49,477 nucleotides of DNA from Dysgonomonas sp. HGC4 (GTDB lineage: Bacteria > Bacteroidota > Bacteroidia > Bacteroidales > Dysgonomonadaceae), in assembly GCF_001261715.1 (NCBI RefSeq), contig NZ_CVRU01000112.1:1-49477 (forward strand). Reading direction: 5' to 3'. The notes under the pieces were generated by a model. The model ran no database searches. It had not been told where the DNA came from and saw nothing but the letters and a program-made list of their open reading frames with translations. This document shows positions 15,748 to 24,882 of this stretch, one piece after another. The first letter of the stretch is position 1; each line of letters begins with the position of its first letter. The position numbers were made by a program, and so were the translations under genes.

Positions 15748-18363
15748 TTATTTCTTTAAGCTTTGAATAGTTTCTTCAATGGTTTTGATCTTACTTTCAG
15801 CATCCGCTTGTTTTTTACGCTCTGCATCTACTACATCAGCTTTTGCATTAGCTACAAACTTTTCGTTACTCAGCTTCTTCATAACCGAATTCAAGAAACC
15901 TTGTTGATAAACAAGATCTGCTTCAAGTTTTGCAATTTCGGCTTCCACATCAATATTGTTACCCATAGGTACAGCAAATTCTGTAGTTCCTACAAGGAAA
16001 GATATTGCCAATGGATTTTTATCCGATGTCTTTCTTATCTCTGAGATATTACCCATTTTAGAAATAACAGAATTAAATGAGTCATCATGATCTCCCATAA
16101 TCTCTAATTCCAACGGATCTTTATTGGCTATATTCTTCTGTAATCTGATGGTACGGATACCCGAAACAATTTCTTTAACCTTCTCAAAAGAATTCAGAAG
16201 TTCGCTATCTACTGTCTTTGCAGCAGGCATAGAAGCAATCATTATACTTTCGCCATCTTTTCTTTCCGAAAGAGCTTGCCATAATTCCTCTGTAATGAAA
16301 GGCATAAATGGATGCAATATCCTTAATAGTGAATCGAAGAAACCAAGTGTTTGTTGATAAGTTTTAGCATCAATCGGTTTTTGGTAAGCTGGTTTAATTA
16401 CTTCCAAATACCACGATGAAAACTCGTCCCAGAACAATTTATAAACAAGCATTAGAGCTTCCGACAAACGGTATTTAGCAAACAGCTCATCTACTTCTGC
16501 AATTGTTTTGGACAATACATCATCAAACCATTTAACAGCAATAGCTGCTGCTTCGGGTTGCTCTATTGAGCTATCAACCTCCCACCCTTTTACAAGACGG
16601 AAAGCATTCCATATTTTACTATTGAAGTTACGTCCTTGTTCGCAAAGAGCTTCATCAAAAGGAATATCATTTCCTGCAGGAGCCGTAAGTAATAAGCCCA
16701 TACGTACCCCATCTGCTCCGTACTTAGCCATCAGCTCAATAGGGTCAGGAGAGTTTCCTAATTGTTTAGACATCTTACGACCTTGTTTGTCGCGAACAAT
16801 TCCTGTAAAGTATACATTCTGAAAACATGGCTTCTTACGATATTCATACCCCGACATTATCATACGGGCTACCCAAAAGAAGATAATATCCGGACCTGTT
16901 ACCAAATCGCTCGTAGGATAATAATATTCTATATCCTTATTATCAGGATGATTTATGCCATCAAATACCGATATAGGCCACAACCATGAAGAGAACCAAG
17001 TATCCAGACAGTCTTCATCTTGACGAAGATCTTCCATTGTTAAGCTTGGATTCTTTTTTTGAGCTTCAATCAAAGCCAGTTCGGGAGTCTCCGCTACTAC
17101 ATAACCACCTTCGGGCAAATAGTAAGCAGGAATACGATGTCCCCACCAAAGCTGACGGCTGATACACCAATCTTTGATGTTCTCCATCCAATAACGGTAT
17201 GTATTTTTATAGCGTGCCGGATAGAATTTTATTGTATCGTCTTCAACAGCATCAAGAGCAGGCTTTGCCAAATCTTCCATTTTCAAAAACCACTGCATAG
17301 ATAGCTTTGGTTCAATAGGCACATTTGTACGCTCCGAAAATCCAACTTTATTGGTATAAGCTTCAACTTTGTCCAATAAGCCAGATTCTGCTAAATCTTT
17401 TTCGATCTTCTTGCGAACATCGAATCTGTCCATCCCTTCGTATTGAAGACCATGCGCATTGAGTGTTCCATCATCGTTGAAGATATCAAGAGCTTCAAGA
17501 TTGTGTTTCTCGCCCAACATATAGTCATTCACATCATGGGCAGGAGTAACTTTCAGAAATCCCGTTCCAAACTCCATGTCTACATAATCATCCTCGATGA
17601 TAGGAACAACACGGTTTACAATAGGAACTATAACTTTCTTACCTTTCAGATGCGCTGTTTTTTCATCATTTGGATTGATGCAAACAGCAACGTCTCCAAA
17701 AATAGTTTCGGGACGTGTAGTTGCTACAACAGCAAAACCATCTTCGCCTTCGACCTTATATTTTAAGTAATATAATTTACTGTTTTCTTCTTTATGTATC
17801 ACCTCTTCGTCCGACAGAGCAGTTTTGGCAGCAGGATCCCAATTGACCATACGCACTCCACGATATACTAAACCTTTGCGATAAAGGTCTGCAAATACTT
17901 TGAATACACTTTCGGAACGTTTCTCATCCAGTGTAAAACACGTACGATCCCAATCACACGAAGCACCAAGTTTACGTAGTTGCTGAAGGATGATTCCACC
18001 ATGTTCATCAGTCCATTCCCAAGCATGTTTCAAAAACTCATCACGAGTAAGATCTCTTTTATTGATTCCTTGAGAAGCTAATCGCCCTACCACCTTAGCC
18101 TCGGTGGCAATAGAAGCATGGTCGGTACCAGGAACCCAGCAAGCATTTTTACCCATCATGCGTGCACGACGGACTAGTATATCCTGTATAGAATTGTTCA
18201 ACATGTGTCCCATATGTAGAACACCTGTGACATTAGGAGGAGGAATGACGACAGTAAACGGCTCGCGACTGTCTGGTTCAGAATGAAAAAGATTATTTTT
18301 CATCCAATACTCATACCATTTATCCTCTACTTCCGCAGGATTGTACTTACTTGCAATTTCCAT
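15748..18363 (-). CDS. valS: Valine-tRNA ligase
   Basis: This is a class I aminoacyl-tRNA synthetase that charges tRNA-Val and edits threonine mis-activation. The HIGH-type motif appears as [16 protein letters not shown] (HMGH near residue 50). The KMSKS-type motif reads [11 protein letters not shown] near 529, with Q in place of the last S, a common variant. The tRNA-binding anticodon domain follows. The C-terminal 60 residues form the valine-specific coiled-coil arm ([22 protein letters not shown]). At 871 residues it is full length. It appears monocistronic. Confidence 0.98.
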   Translation of the reverse strand: MEIASKYNPAEVEDKWYEYWMKNNLFHSEPDSREPFTVVIPPPNVTGVLHMGHMLNNSIQDILVRRARMMGKNACWVPGTDHASIATEAKVVGRLASQGINKRDLTRDEFLKHAWEWTDEHGGIILQQLRKLGASCDWDRTCFTLDEKRSESVFKVFADLYRKGLVYRGVRMVNWDPAAKTALSDEEVIHKEENSKLYYLKYKVEGEDGFAVVATTRPETIFGDVAVCINPNDEKTAHLKGKKVIVPIVNRVVPIIEDDYVDMEFGTGFLKVTPAHDVNDYMLGEKHNLEALDIFNDDGTLNAHGLQYEGMDRFDVRKKIEKDLAESGLLDKVEAYTNKVGFSERTNVPIEPKLSMQWFLKMEDLAKPALDAVEDDTIKFYPARYKNTYRYWMENIKDWCISRQLWWGHRIPAYYLPEGGYVVAETPELALIEAQKKNPSLTMEDLRQDEDCLDTWFSSWLWPISVFDGINHPDNKDIEYYYPTSDLVTGPDIIFFWVARMIMSGYEYRKKPCFQNVYFTGIVRDKQGRKMSKQLGNSPDPIELMAKYGADGVRMGLLLTAPAGNDIPFDEALCEQGRNFNSKIWNAFRLVKGWEVDSSIEQPEAAAIAVKWFDDVLSKTIAEVDELFAKYRLSEALMLVYKLFWDEFSSWYLEVIKPAYQKPIDAKTYQQTLGFFDSLLRILHPFMPFITEELWQALSERKDGESIMIASMPAAKTVDSELLNSFEKVKEIVSGIRTIRLQKNIANKDPLELEIMGDHDDSFNSVISKMGNISEIRKTSDKNPLAISFLVGTTEFAVPMGNNIDVEAEIAKLEADLVYQQGFLNSVMKKLSNEKFVANAKADVVDAERKKQADAESKIKTIEETIQSLKK

Positions 18364-18516
18364 AATTAAAAAATATTTTTCGAACTGCGAAAATACGAAA
18401 ATGTTTGCAGATATAGATGCTTACCAAAACATTAAATCATCCCTACCATGTATTAGCACCATAAGAAACTGTATTATAACATTATTATACAAAAAAACAG
18501 AATGGTTTTTAGCCTA

Positions 18517-18547
18517 TTGCATAGTCCGTTTATTATGAATACTTTTG
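18517..18547 (+). promoter_or_regulatory. Bacteroidetes-type promoter for the TM2 genes
   Basis: TACTTTTG at 18540-18547 is an exact TAnnTTTG box, with a TTG-containing -33 candidate near 18517-18520, about 38 bases upstream of the ATG at 18585. Confidence 0.6.
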
Positions 18548-18584
18548 CCTTAATTTTAATAAAATAACTAACAAAAAACACCCA

Positions 18585-18926
18585 ATGGATCAAAACAAAA
18601 TTGATATGTTTTTGGCTACAAATGGAAAGAAATTTTCAACAAGCCAACTTTCTTTAATTTCCAATAAACTAAGCCAATTAGATGACAGCAAATTTCAATT
18701 AGCTTTATCTTTGGATTATAAAGACCCAACAACCATGCTTATAATATCTCTTTTGGCTGGTCCTCTAGGTATAGACAGATTTATGCTAGGCGAAACTGGT
18801 TTAGGTGTATTAAAACTACTTACTGCTGGTGGATGTTGTGTATGGACAATTGTAGACTGGTTCTTAATACAAGATAAAGCAAGAGAATACAACTTCAATT
18901 TATTCACACAAGCTCTGGGTGTATAA
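18585..18926 (+). CDS. TM2-domain membrane protein
   Basis: This is a small TM2-domain protein of 113 residues. A soluble N-terminal half (about residues 1-42) is followed by two closely spaced helices with the TM2 pattern LAGPLGIDRFMLGETGLGVLK and LLTAGGCCVWTIVDWFLI. The motif G-x-D-R-F-x-x-G before the second helix is diagnostic. TM2 proteins are widespread inner-membrane proteins with no settled function. A clear paralogue lies directly downstream (18978), separated by a hairpin. The short basic/aromatic tail after the second helix is shared by both copies. Confidence 0.85.
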   Translation: MDQNKIDMFLATNGKKFSTSQLSLISNKLSQLDDSKFQLALSLDYKDPTTMLIISLLAGPLGIDRFMLGETGLGVLKLLTAGGCCVWTIVDWFLIQDKAREYNFNLFTQALGV

Positions 18927-18937
18927 AACAAAAATAT

Positions 18938-18966
18938 AAAGGCTCCCTTACGAAAGAGAGCCTTTT
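18938..18966 (+). terminator. Hairpin terminator/attenuator between the two TM2 genes
   Basis: AAAGGCTC pairs with GAGCCTTT around an interrupted inner stem and is followed by a run of seven T residues. It ends just before the second TM2 start, so it may lower expression of that gene. Confidence 0.8.
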
Positions 18967-18977
18967 TTTATTATACT

Positions 18978-19349
18978 ATGAATGAAAACGATATAATTCT
19001 GTTTACCATAAATAATCAGAATAAGTTTCCCTCTCACCGCTTATCTATCATCAAAGAGAGGCTGAAAGGAATGACTTCTCAAGAATCTATTATTGCAACA
19101 TCATTAGATTATCAAGATACATCTATGATTATCTGCTTATCAGTACTGGTCGGATATTTAGGTATTGACCGAATGATGATCGGACAAGTTCTATTAGGAG
19201 TCATCAAGCTGATTACTTGTGGAGGATGTTTTATTTGGACTATTATAGATTGGTTTATCATAGGCAATCTAACCAAAGAGTATAACTACAATATGTTCAT
19301 GTCCTATGCCAATAACCTCCCCAATAAAGCAATTACCCCAGAGCCTTAA
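18978..19349 (+). CDS. TM2-domain membrane protein (paralogue)
   Basis: This 123-residue paralogue of the upstream protein shares the N-terminal layout (FTINNQNKFPSHRLSIIKERL compared with FLATNGKKFSTSQLSLISNKL) and the TM2 core VLVGYLGIDRMMIGQVLLGVIK, TCGGCFIWTIIDWFII. The phenylalanine of the G-x-D-R-F motif is replaced by methionine here. Its 3' end overlaps the DUF2752 gene by 44 bases in a different frame, suggesting coupled translation. Function unknown; membrane location is predicted. Confidence 0.82.
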   Translation: MNENDIILFTINNQNKFPSHRLSIIKERLKGMTSQESIIATSLDYQDTSMIICLSVLVGYLGIDRMMIGQVLLGVIKLITCGGCFIWTIIDWFIIGNLTKEYNYNMFMSYANNLPNKAITPEP

Positions 19350-19719
19350 ATATGCTCTGGCAATTGTATTAGCTTATACCACCCTTTTGCTCATGGATCT
19401 TCACCAAAACCACGAGCACAACAGCACTATCTGTATTTTCAAGAATCTTACGCATATACCTTGTCCCGGTTGTGGATTGGGGCGCGCAACTTTAGCACTT
19501 TTCAACGGTAACTTCATTCAATCGTTCCACTACCATATTCTTGGAATACCTCTCACAATCTTCGTCCTTATTAGCTTCTTTCTATTATTATTTGATGCTA
19601 TAAGAGGAAAAGACCACTTCGTATCAAAAATGAATCAACTGATAACTTGGAAAGTATACATTCTATTTCTCCTCTTAACCTTATTTAGTTGGTACATAAA
19701 TATTCAGAGAGGAGTATAA
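19306..19719 (+). CDS. DUF2752 membrane protein
   Basis: The DUF2752 signature CPGCGLGRATLALFNGN (about residues 50-66) follows the first hydrophobic segment (about 15-32), and further helices follow (about 75-97 and 110-130). This family is often found beside TM2-domain genes in Bacteroidetes, as here, and has no known function; the conserved CxxC may bind metal or form a disulfide. The start at 19306 overlaps the upstream gene by 44 bases. I kept it because no later ATG, GTG or TTG occurs before the conserved part. Confidence 0.8.
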   Translation: MPITSPIKQLPQSLKYALAIVLAYTTLLLMDLHQNHEHNSTICIFKNLTHIPCPGCGLGRATLALFNGNFIQSFHYHILGIPLTIFVLISFFLLLFDAIRGKDHFVSKMNQLITWKVYILFLLLTLFSWYINIQRGV

Positions 19720-19786
19720 GTCTCATCACCTTTAGCAAATACACAAAAAGGTCTACTCCCTTAATAGTTTTTATCCCTATATTCAT

Positions 19787-19794
19787 TAAATTTG
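19787..19794 (+). promoter_or_regulatory. -7 element almost touching the dinB start
   Basis: TAAATTTG is an exact TAnnTTTG box ending three bases before the GTG at 19798. If active, the transcript would have little or no leader. Confidence 0.45.
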
Positions 19795-19797
19795 TAT

Positions 19798-20892
19798 GTG
19801 AGGAAAATCATTCACATAGATATGGATGCCTTTTATGCTTCAATCGAGCAAAGAGACAACGAACTATATAGAGGTAAGCCCCTAGCCGTAGGTTATGCCG
19901 GCGACAGAGGCGTAGTTGCTGCTGCCAGCTATGAGGCACGTACCTATGGAGTGAGGTCTGCAATGCCATCTAAGACAGCATTACGAAAGTGCCCTCACCT
20001 AATATTTGTGCCTGCTCGATTTGATGTCTACAAATCGGCATCCAATCAGATTATGGATATATTTTTAGATTATACCGATCTTGTGGAACCATTATCTTTA
20101 GATGAAGCTTTTCTTGATGTAACCGAAAATCACAAAGCATTACCCTATGCCACACAAATAGCAAAAGAGATAAGAAAAAAGATATATGAAGAAACTTCGC
20201 TCACTGCGTCTGCAGGAGTTTCTTATAATAAATTCTTAGCGAAAATTGCTTCTGATTACAAAAAACCCAACGGATTATTTATAATAAGACCTAAGGATGC
20301 CGAAAGCTTTGTAGAAACCTTACCTATTGAGCGTTTCTTTGGTGTGGGAAAAGTCACAGCGCAAAAGATGCATCAACTCGGCATAAAGAACGGGGCGGAC
20401 CTTAAAGCGAAGAGCGAACCCGAACTTGTGTCACTTTTCGGGAAAGCTGGACATATGTATTATATGAATGCCAGAGCAATAGATGACCGCAAAGTAGAAC
20501 CCAACAGAGAACGTAAATCCGTAGGATCTGAGAATACTTTCAGCAGAGACATAGACTCTTTTGAAGAACTCGCCATAGAGCTAGATGAGATTGCGAAAGA
20601 TGTAGTAGAGAGAATAACAAGAAGTGAATTTTTGGGACGCACAATTACGTTAAAGGCAAAGTATGCCGATTTTAAAACAATAACAAGAAGCAAAACTCTG
20701 CTATCAATGGTCACCGATTACGAAACTTTATACAAAGTGGGTTTCGAATTAATGAAGGATATAGATATATCGGCAAAAGTACGCCTATTAGGTTTAAGTA
20801 TAAAAAACACAGATAGCATCATCTGGCATGATGCTATACAATTATCTTTAGAGTTTAAGGATTGGGACGATTTTACCCGACTGAAAGAATAA
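19798..20892 (+). CDS. dinB: DNA polymerase IV (Y family)
   Basis: DinB is an error-prone translesion polymerase. Catalytic residues are visible in HIDMDAFYASIEQRD (first Asp cluster) and EPLSLDEAFLDVTE (Asp-Glu pair), with the steric-gate region YEARTYGVRSAMP between them. The helix-hairpin-helix thumb motif FFGVGKVTAQKMHQLGI and the C-terminal little-finger domain complete a full-length protein of about 364 residues. I prefer GTG 19798; a TTG at 19792 would add two residues. Its 3' end overlaps the converging sigma-factor gene by 20 bases. No SOS box was recognised. Confidence 0.95.
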   Translation: MRKIIHIDMDAFYASIEQRDNELYRGKPLAVGYAGDRGVVAAASYEARTYGVRSAMPSKTALRKCPHLIFVPARFDVYKSASNQIMDIFLDYTDLVEPLSLDEAFLDVTENHKALPYATQIAKEIRKKIYEETSLTASAGVSYNKFLAKIASDYKKPNGLFIIRPKDAESFVETLPIERFFGVGKVTAQKMHQLGIKNGADLKAKSEPELVSLFGKAGHMYYMNARAIDDRKVEPNRERKSVGSENTFSRDIDSFEELAIELDEIAKDVVERITRSEFLGRTITLKAKYADFKTITRSKTLLSMVTDYETLYKVGFELMKDIDISAKVRLLGLSIKNTDSIIWHDAIQLSLEFKDWDDFTRLKE

Positions 20893-21466
20893 TACCATTC
20901 TCTTCCGCCATTTTACGTATATTCAATATAGCATAACGCATCCTGCCCAAAGCAGTATTAATGCTTATTCCTGTTTGTTCCGAAATTTCCTTGAAGCTTA
21001 GCCCTTGATAGTATCTCATTTCCAATACCTCTCGTTGGCTTTCGGGTAAGTATTGTATCAACTTCTTTACATCTTGCAAGATTTGCCCATAAACAAGTTG
21101 ATCTTCTATTGTGCCTTCACATAGATTTGCGTTATTCAACAAATCAATCTCAGTTTCGTCATTAGATACCGTATTCTCATTTCTCTCTTGTCTGAAATAA
21201 TCTATCACAAGATTATGAGCTATACGCATTATCCATGCCCTGAACTTACCATTTTCTACGTACCGACCTTGTTTTATTGTGGTAATAGCTTTAATGAATG
21301 TTTCCTGAAAAACATCCTCTGCCATTTCTCTATTTCTTATTATGAAGTATATATAATTATATACATTCTTTTGATGACGAAGAAGAAGTTCATCAAAAGC
21401 TAGATTATTACCAATCGAATAAGAAATAACCAACTCTTCATCAGTCATGTTCTTTAATACATCCAT
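20873..21466 (-). CDS. ECF-type RNA polymerase sigma factor
   Basis: This is a sigma-70 family protein of ECF size (197 residues). Region 2 spans FDELLLRHQKNVYNYIYFII to KFRAWIMRIAHNLVIDYFR, and region 4 spans LPESQREVLEMRYYQGLSFKEISE with the HTH ISINTALGRMRYAI. The middle segment between them is acidic and variable. No anti-sigma gene lies beside it, so its control is not evident from context. The last 20 bases overlap the 3' end of dinB on the opposite strand. The start is ATG 21466; an AT-rich region with no clear promoter box lies upstream. Confidence 0.93.
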   Translation of the reverse strand: MDVLKNMTDEELVISYSIGNNLAFDELLLRHQKNVYNYIYFIIRNREMAEDVFQETFIKAITTIKQGRYVENGKFRAWIMRIAHNLVIDYFRQERNENTVSNDETEIDLLNNANLCEGTIEDQLVYGQILQDVKKLIQYLPESQREVLEMRYYQGLSFKEISEQTGISINTALGRMRYAILNIRKMAEENGIILSVG

Positions 21467-21622
21467 TACTATATGTCTAAATTACTATGAGTAATGTTTT
21501 TTCGATAGGCTTCGTAGTTTTGGTTTATAATTATTACAAATGAATAATATTTATCTCACATTTGCAAATCTTTACTACCTATTTTACAATATAAATTAAC
21601 CTTTTCAGTTATTCGGCTAAAA

Positions 21623-22261
21623 TTAAGGAGCTAATCTATTAATTATCCATTCCTTATTTTCATAAGTATATTGAATTCTGTCATGTAAACGATTTGCGCG
21701 TCCTTGCCAAAATTCGACCAAAGTAGGACGAACAAGATACCCTCCCCAATTTGCGGGTCTTGATATTTCAACATTAGCAAATTTCTGCTCAAAATCGGCA
21801 ACCAAGTTTTCCAGATATTCACGATTAGGCATTATTGAACTTTGAGGCGAAGACCATGCCCCCAGTTTACTAGCTACAGGACGCCTCTCGAAGTACAAAT
21901 CAGACTCCTCAGGTAGAATCTTCTCTACCCGCCCCTCAATGCGAACCTGCCTCTCTAACTCTTGCCAGACAAAAGTTAGGGCACAGTTCGAATTCTCAGC
22001 CATTTGTTTTGCTTTTCGGCTATCATAATTTGTAAAAAATACAAAGCCCTCACTTCTTACCTGTTTTAACAATACAATTCTTGATGATGGCTTCATATCA
22101 AACCCTACGGTAGCCAAATTCATGGCATTAGGCTCTAAAGCTTCCGCCTCAATAGCCTCTTTAAACCATATCTCAAACTGTGCTATTGGATTTAGCAAAA
22201 CATCCTTTTCATCTAAAGTACGAAGTGTGAAATCTCTCCGCAAATCAAAAATATTAATCAT
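21623..22261 (-). CDS. pdxH: Pyridoxamine 5'-phosphate oxidase
   Basis: PdxH is an FMN enzyme that oxidises pyridoxine or pyridoxamine 5'-phosphate to pyridoxal 5'-phosphate. Family motifs are clear: PNAMNLATVGFDMKPSSRIVLLK (FMN-binding strand), FFTNYDSRKAKQM, RQVRIEGRVEKI, and the substrate-binding SSPQSSIMPNR and WGGYLVRP near the C-terminus, ending in WIINRLAP. The 212 residues match the usual length. One base separates it from the upstream small membrane-protein gene, so they are co-transcribed. Confidence 0.97.
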   Translation of the reverse strand: MINIFDLRRDFTLRTLDEKDVLLNPIAQFEIWFKEAIEAEALEPNAMNLATVGFDMKPSSRIVLLKQVRSEGFVFFTNYDSRKAKQMAENSNCALTFVWQELERQVRIEGRVEKILPEESDLYFERRPVASKLGAWSSPQSSIMPNREYLENLVADFEQKFANVEISRPANWGGYLVRPTLVEFWQGRANRLHDRIQYTYENKEWIINRLAP

Positions 22262-22262
22262 A

Positions 22263-22730
22263 CTATTTTACACCTTTCTTTATAAGATTCTTTTTCACAA
22301 GCGAGATAAATTCCATTTTTTCATCATCAGAAATCTCCAATGATATAGACAAGTTTTTTCCATTTTTGTAAAGAACTTTGATCTTCTTATCCACATTCAA
22401 ATATATCTCTTTTATTTCAACAAAATATGTATACTTTATGTTGTTCAATCTCGTAAGATAATACAGACCATTTTCGTCGACTTCCGCCACAACCATATGC
22501 TCTCTTCGATAGTACGAAATTGATCTAGATATATAAACTATTGCCACAATGACAATTACAATAAAAAGCACTATAAACTCATCCAAAATATTAAGAAATA
22601 ATGTCAGCGAAAACAAAAGTAATAACGCAACTAACACAGCGATTAAACAACCTAGAATAAATAATCCAATTATAAGATATGTTAGAGCATATAGCTTAGG
22701 TCTTCGGGTTGAGAAATATTGTTTTTTCAT
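22263..22730 (-). CDS. Uncharacterised two-helix membrane protein
   Basis: The 155-residue product has two adjacent hydrophobic segments (about residues 15-40 and 46-67) and then a soluble C-terminal beta-rich domain (VVAEVDENGLYYLTRLNNIKYTYFVEIKEI, KIKVLYKNGKNLSISLEI). That pattern resembles bacterial PH-like membrane proteins, but I would not assign a family. It precedes pdxH by one base in the same operon. The first residues are basic (MKKQYFSTRRPK), which suggests the N-terminus lies inside. Function unknown. Confidence 0.72.
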   Translation of the reverse strand: MKKQYFSTRRPKLYALTYLIIGLFILGCLIAVLVALLLLFSLTLFLNILDEFIVLFIVIVIVAIVYISRSISYYRREHMVVAEVDENGLYYLTRLNNIKYTYFVEIKEIYLNVDKKIKVLYKNGKNLSISLEISDDEKMEFISLVKKNLIKKGVK

Positions 22731-22766
22731 TTTCTACTAAACGTTTCAGCTAAAGAATATAAAAAA

Positions 22767-22796
22767 GAAAGCCGCACTCTTGGAGAGCACGGCTTT
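22767..22796 (-). terminator. Terminator after tsf
   Basis: GAAAGCCG pairs with CGGCTTTC, and an inner CTCT/AGAG stem is separated by a two-base mismatch. On the minus strand the hairpin is followed by TTTTTT, just past the tsf stop at 22827. Confidence 0.88.
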
Positions 22797-22826
22797 CGTA
22801 TACTATAATATATTGAAGTCAATCAA

Positions 22827-23651
22827 TTACTCTGCATTCAAGGTAACACGTTTGAATTCAGTAACTGTCAATTCTTTATCTACTGATTGAAGATATTGCT
22901 CAATATTTTGTTTTGGATTCTTAATGAATTCTTGTTGAAGAAGAGTAAATTCTTTGTAGAATTTAGTCAATGCACCTTCAGCAATTTTGTCGATAAGATT
23001 TTCAGGTTTTCCTGCTTCCAAAGCTTTTTCTTTAGCAAGAGCTAACTCCCTTTGTTTGATTTCTTCCGACACATGTTCAGCTTTCAAAGCAACAGGATTC
23101 ATTGCTGCAATTTGCATAGCAATGTCTCTTCCTACTTGAGCATCAACATTAGGCTTGTTAAATCCTACAATTGTAGCTAATTTGTTACCTGGGTGAACAT
23201 AAGCAACTACAGTTGGAGCAATAATAGTTTCGTACGCACCGATCTCCATTTTCTCACCAGTTATACCCATACGGTCTACAACTACATCTGAGATTTTACG
23301 ACCTGCAATTTCCAAGTTATTTAGTGCATCCAAATCAGCAGGTTTGTTTGCTAATGCTACGTCTAAGATAGAAGTAGTCATTCCAACAAATTCAGAGTTG
23401 ATTGCTACGAAGTCAGTTTCACATCTTACAGCAACAATTGTTGCGAAATCGCCATTTGTACCTGCAAGTACGCAACCTTCAGAAGCTTCACGATCGCCAC
23501 GTTTTGCTGCGAAAGCTTGTCCTTTTTTACGAATTACTTCGATTGCTTTTTCGATATCTCCTTCTGCTTCGCTCAATGCATTTTTACAATCCATCATACC
23601 CGCACCTGTTCTCTTACGAAGGTTTTGGATATCAGCCATAGTAACTGCCAT
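22827..23651 (-). CDS. tsf: Elongation factor Ts
   Basis: EF-Ts is the nucleotide-exchange factor for EF-Tu. The N-terminal UBA-like domain (MADIQNLRKRTGAGMMDCKNAL) and the exchange-core motif CETDFVAINSEF are unmistakable. The family also has AMQIAAMNPVAL and the KNPKQNIEQYLQS ending. The 274 residues are typical for Bacteroidetes. It is last in the rplM-rpsI-rpsB-tsf cluster. The gap to rpsB is about 195 bases and holds a long imperfect hairpin and an AGTTATAACT box, so tsf may be regulated separately. Confidence 0.98.
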   Translation of the reverse strand: MAVTMADIQNLRKRTGAGMMDCKNALSEAEGDIEKAIEVIRKKGQAFAAKRGDREASEGCVLAGTNGDFATIVAVRCETDFVAINSEFVGMTTSILDVALANKPADLDALNNLEIAGRKISDVVVDRMGITGEKMEIGAYETIIAPTVVAYVHPGNKLATIVGFNKPNVDAQVGRDIAMQIAAMNPVALKAEHVSEEIKQRELALAKEKALEAGKPENLIDKIAEGALTKFYKEFTLLQQEFIKNPKQNIEQYLQSVDKELTVTEFKRVTLNAE

Positions 23652-23730
23652 ATCTTTATATTATTTTTTGATTATTAATATTCTGGTCTAGAACTTTCTT
23701 ATTCTTTGGGCAGGCACAATATCGACAGAT

Positions 23731-23740
23731 AGTTATAACT
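23731..23740. repeat. AGTTATAACT palindromic box, copy 3
   Basis: An exact decamer palindrome, 80 bases upstream of the tsf start, in the rpsB-tsf gap. Confidence 0.55.
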
Positions 23741-23781
23741 TTCAAATACGACATTAAATACTGCTTTTTCTTAAGAAAGCA

Positions 23782-23835
23782 AAAGGTCAAGAGTGAGCCC
23801 AAGAAACTTATCCTTAGTACTTACTCTTAACCTTT
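23782..23835 (-). promoter_or_regulatory. Long imperfect hairpin between rpsB and tsf
   Basis: A 16-base stem (23782-23797 with 23820-23835; one mismatch and one G-U pair) closes a 22-base loop just past the rpsB stop. On the minus strand it is followed by TGCTTTC rather than a long T-run, so it may be an attenuator, partial terminator or processing site. Confidence 0.6.
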
Positions 23836-23845
23836 AGTATAATTA

Positions 23846-24688
23846 TTATTCTTCGTCTTTAACGAATTTGCTTGTAACAGCAGCTTTCAAAGCATCGTCA
23901 TCATCTTTCGTGGTGCGTTCTTTTTTAGCTGTAGTTCTTTTGCGGTCTTTTTTAGCACCATCTTCTTGTGCTTCAGCAGCAGTACTATCTGCTTTCTCTA
24001 CTTTTCTTTCTTCCAAACCTTCTTTGATAGACTCGCAAAGGTGAGAAAGAATTACTTCGATAGATTTAGAAGCATCGTCATTTGCTGGAATAACAAAGTC
24101 GATATCAGAAGGGTCTGAGTTTGTATCTACCATAGCAAATACAGGAATACCCAAACGTTGAGCTTCTTTAACTGCAATATTTTCTTTCAATACGTCAACG
24201 ATAAACAATGCTGCTGGTAAACGAGTAAGATCTTGGATAGATCCTAATGTTTTTTCCAATTTAGCACGTTGGCGAGTAACTTGAAGTTTCTCTCTTTTAG
24301 AAAGAGTATCAAATGTACCGTCTTTGATCATTTTGTCGATAGTCGACATTTTTTTCACTGCTTTACGGATAGTTGGGAAGTTGGTTAACATACCTCCTGG
24401 CCAACGCTCAATTACGTAAGGCATATTTATTGATAGTGCTAGATCAGCAACAACTTCTTTCGCTTGCTTTTTAGTAGCCACGAATAAAATTTTCTTTCCT
24501 GATCTTGCTATTTGTTTCAATGCAGCAGCAGCTTCGTCAGCTTTTGCGATTGATTTGTAAAGGTCGATAATGTGAATGCCATTACGCTCCATGAAAATGT
24601 AAGGAGCCATTGCTGGATTCCACTTTCTTTTTAAGTGTCCGAAGTGTACACCAGCTTCTAATAATTGGTCAAATTCTAATTTTGCCAT
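23846..24688 (-). CDS. rpsB: 30S ribosomal protein S2
   Basis: S2 is recognised from LEAGVHFGHLKRKWNPAMAP at the N-terminus, the FVATKKQAKE segment, ERWPGGMLTNF and the VFAMVDTNSDPSDIDFVIPANDDA stretch. The 280 residues include a charged C-terminal tail (KKDRKRTTAKKERTTKDDDD) longer than in E. coli, a usual feature of Bacteroidetes S2. It follows rpsI after about 195 bases and precedes tsf, the standard order. Confidence 0.98.
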   Translation of the reverse strand: MAKLEFDQLLEAGVHFGHLKRKWNPAMAPYIFMERNGIHIIDLYKSIAKADEAAAALKQIARSGKKILFVATKKQAKEVVADLALSINMPYVIERWPGGMLTNFPTIRKAVKKMSTIDKMIKDGTFDTLSKREKLQVTRQRAKLEKTLGSIQDLTRLPAALFIVDVLKENIAVKEAQRLGIPVFAMVDTNSDPSDIDFVIPANDDASKSIEVILSHLCESIKEGLEERKVEKADSTAAEAQEDGAKKDRKRTTAKKERTTKDDDDALKAAVTSKFVKDEE

Positions 24689-24882
24689 TTTTGTTTTTTT
24701 AATGCGTTTACTTTCTTTTTCTGTAATTGAATTGTCGGGTAGCTCTTTGTATGAAGTCCCGCCAATTTAGATACTAAACGTAACTTTTGACCGACGTATC
24801 ATATCTACGTCTATATTTCTATTCTCTCCTATAAACTTATGCAACCAAAAGCAAATGTTCGAGGGAGAAAGCCATATCCAAA

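Noticed and set aside
15763-18286. Several reading frames opposite valS
   Set aside because: They lie wholly within the valS coding sequence, have no known motifs and look like frame shadows of a conserved gene.
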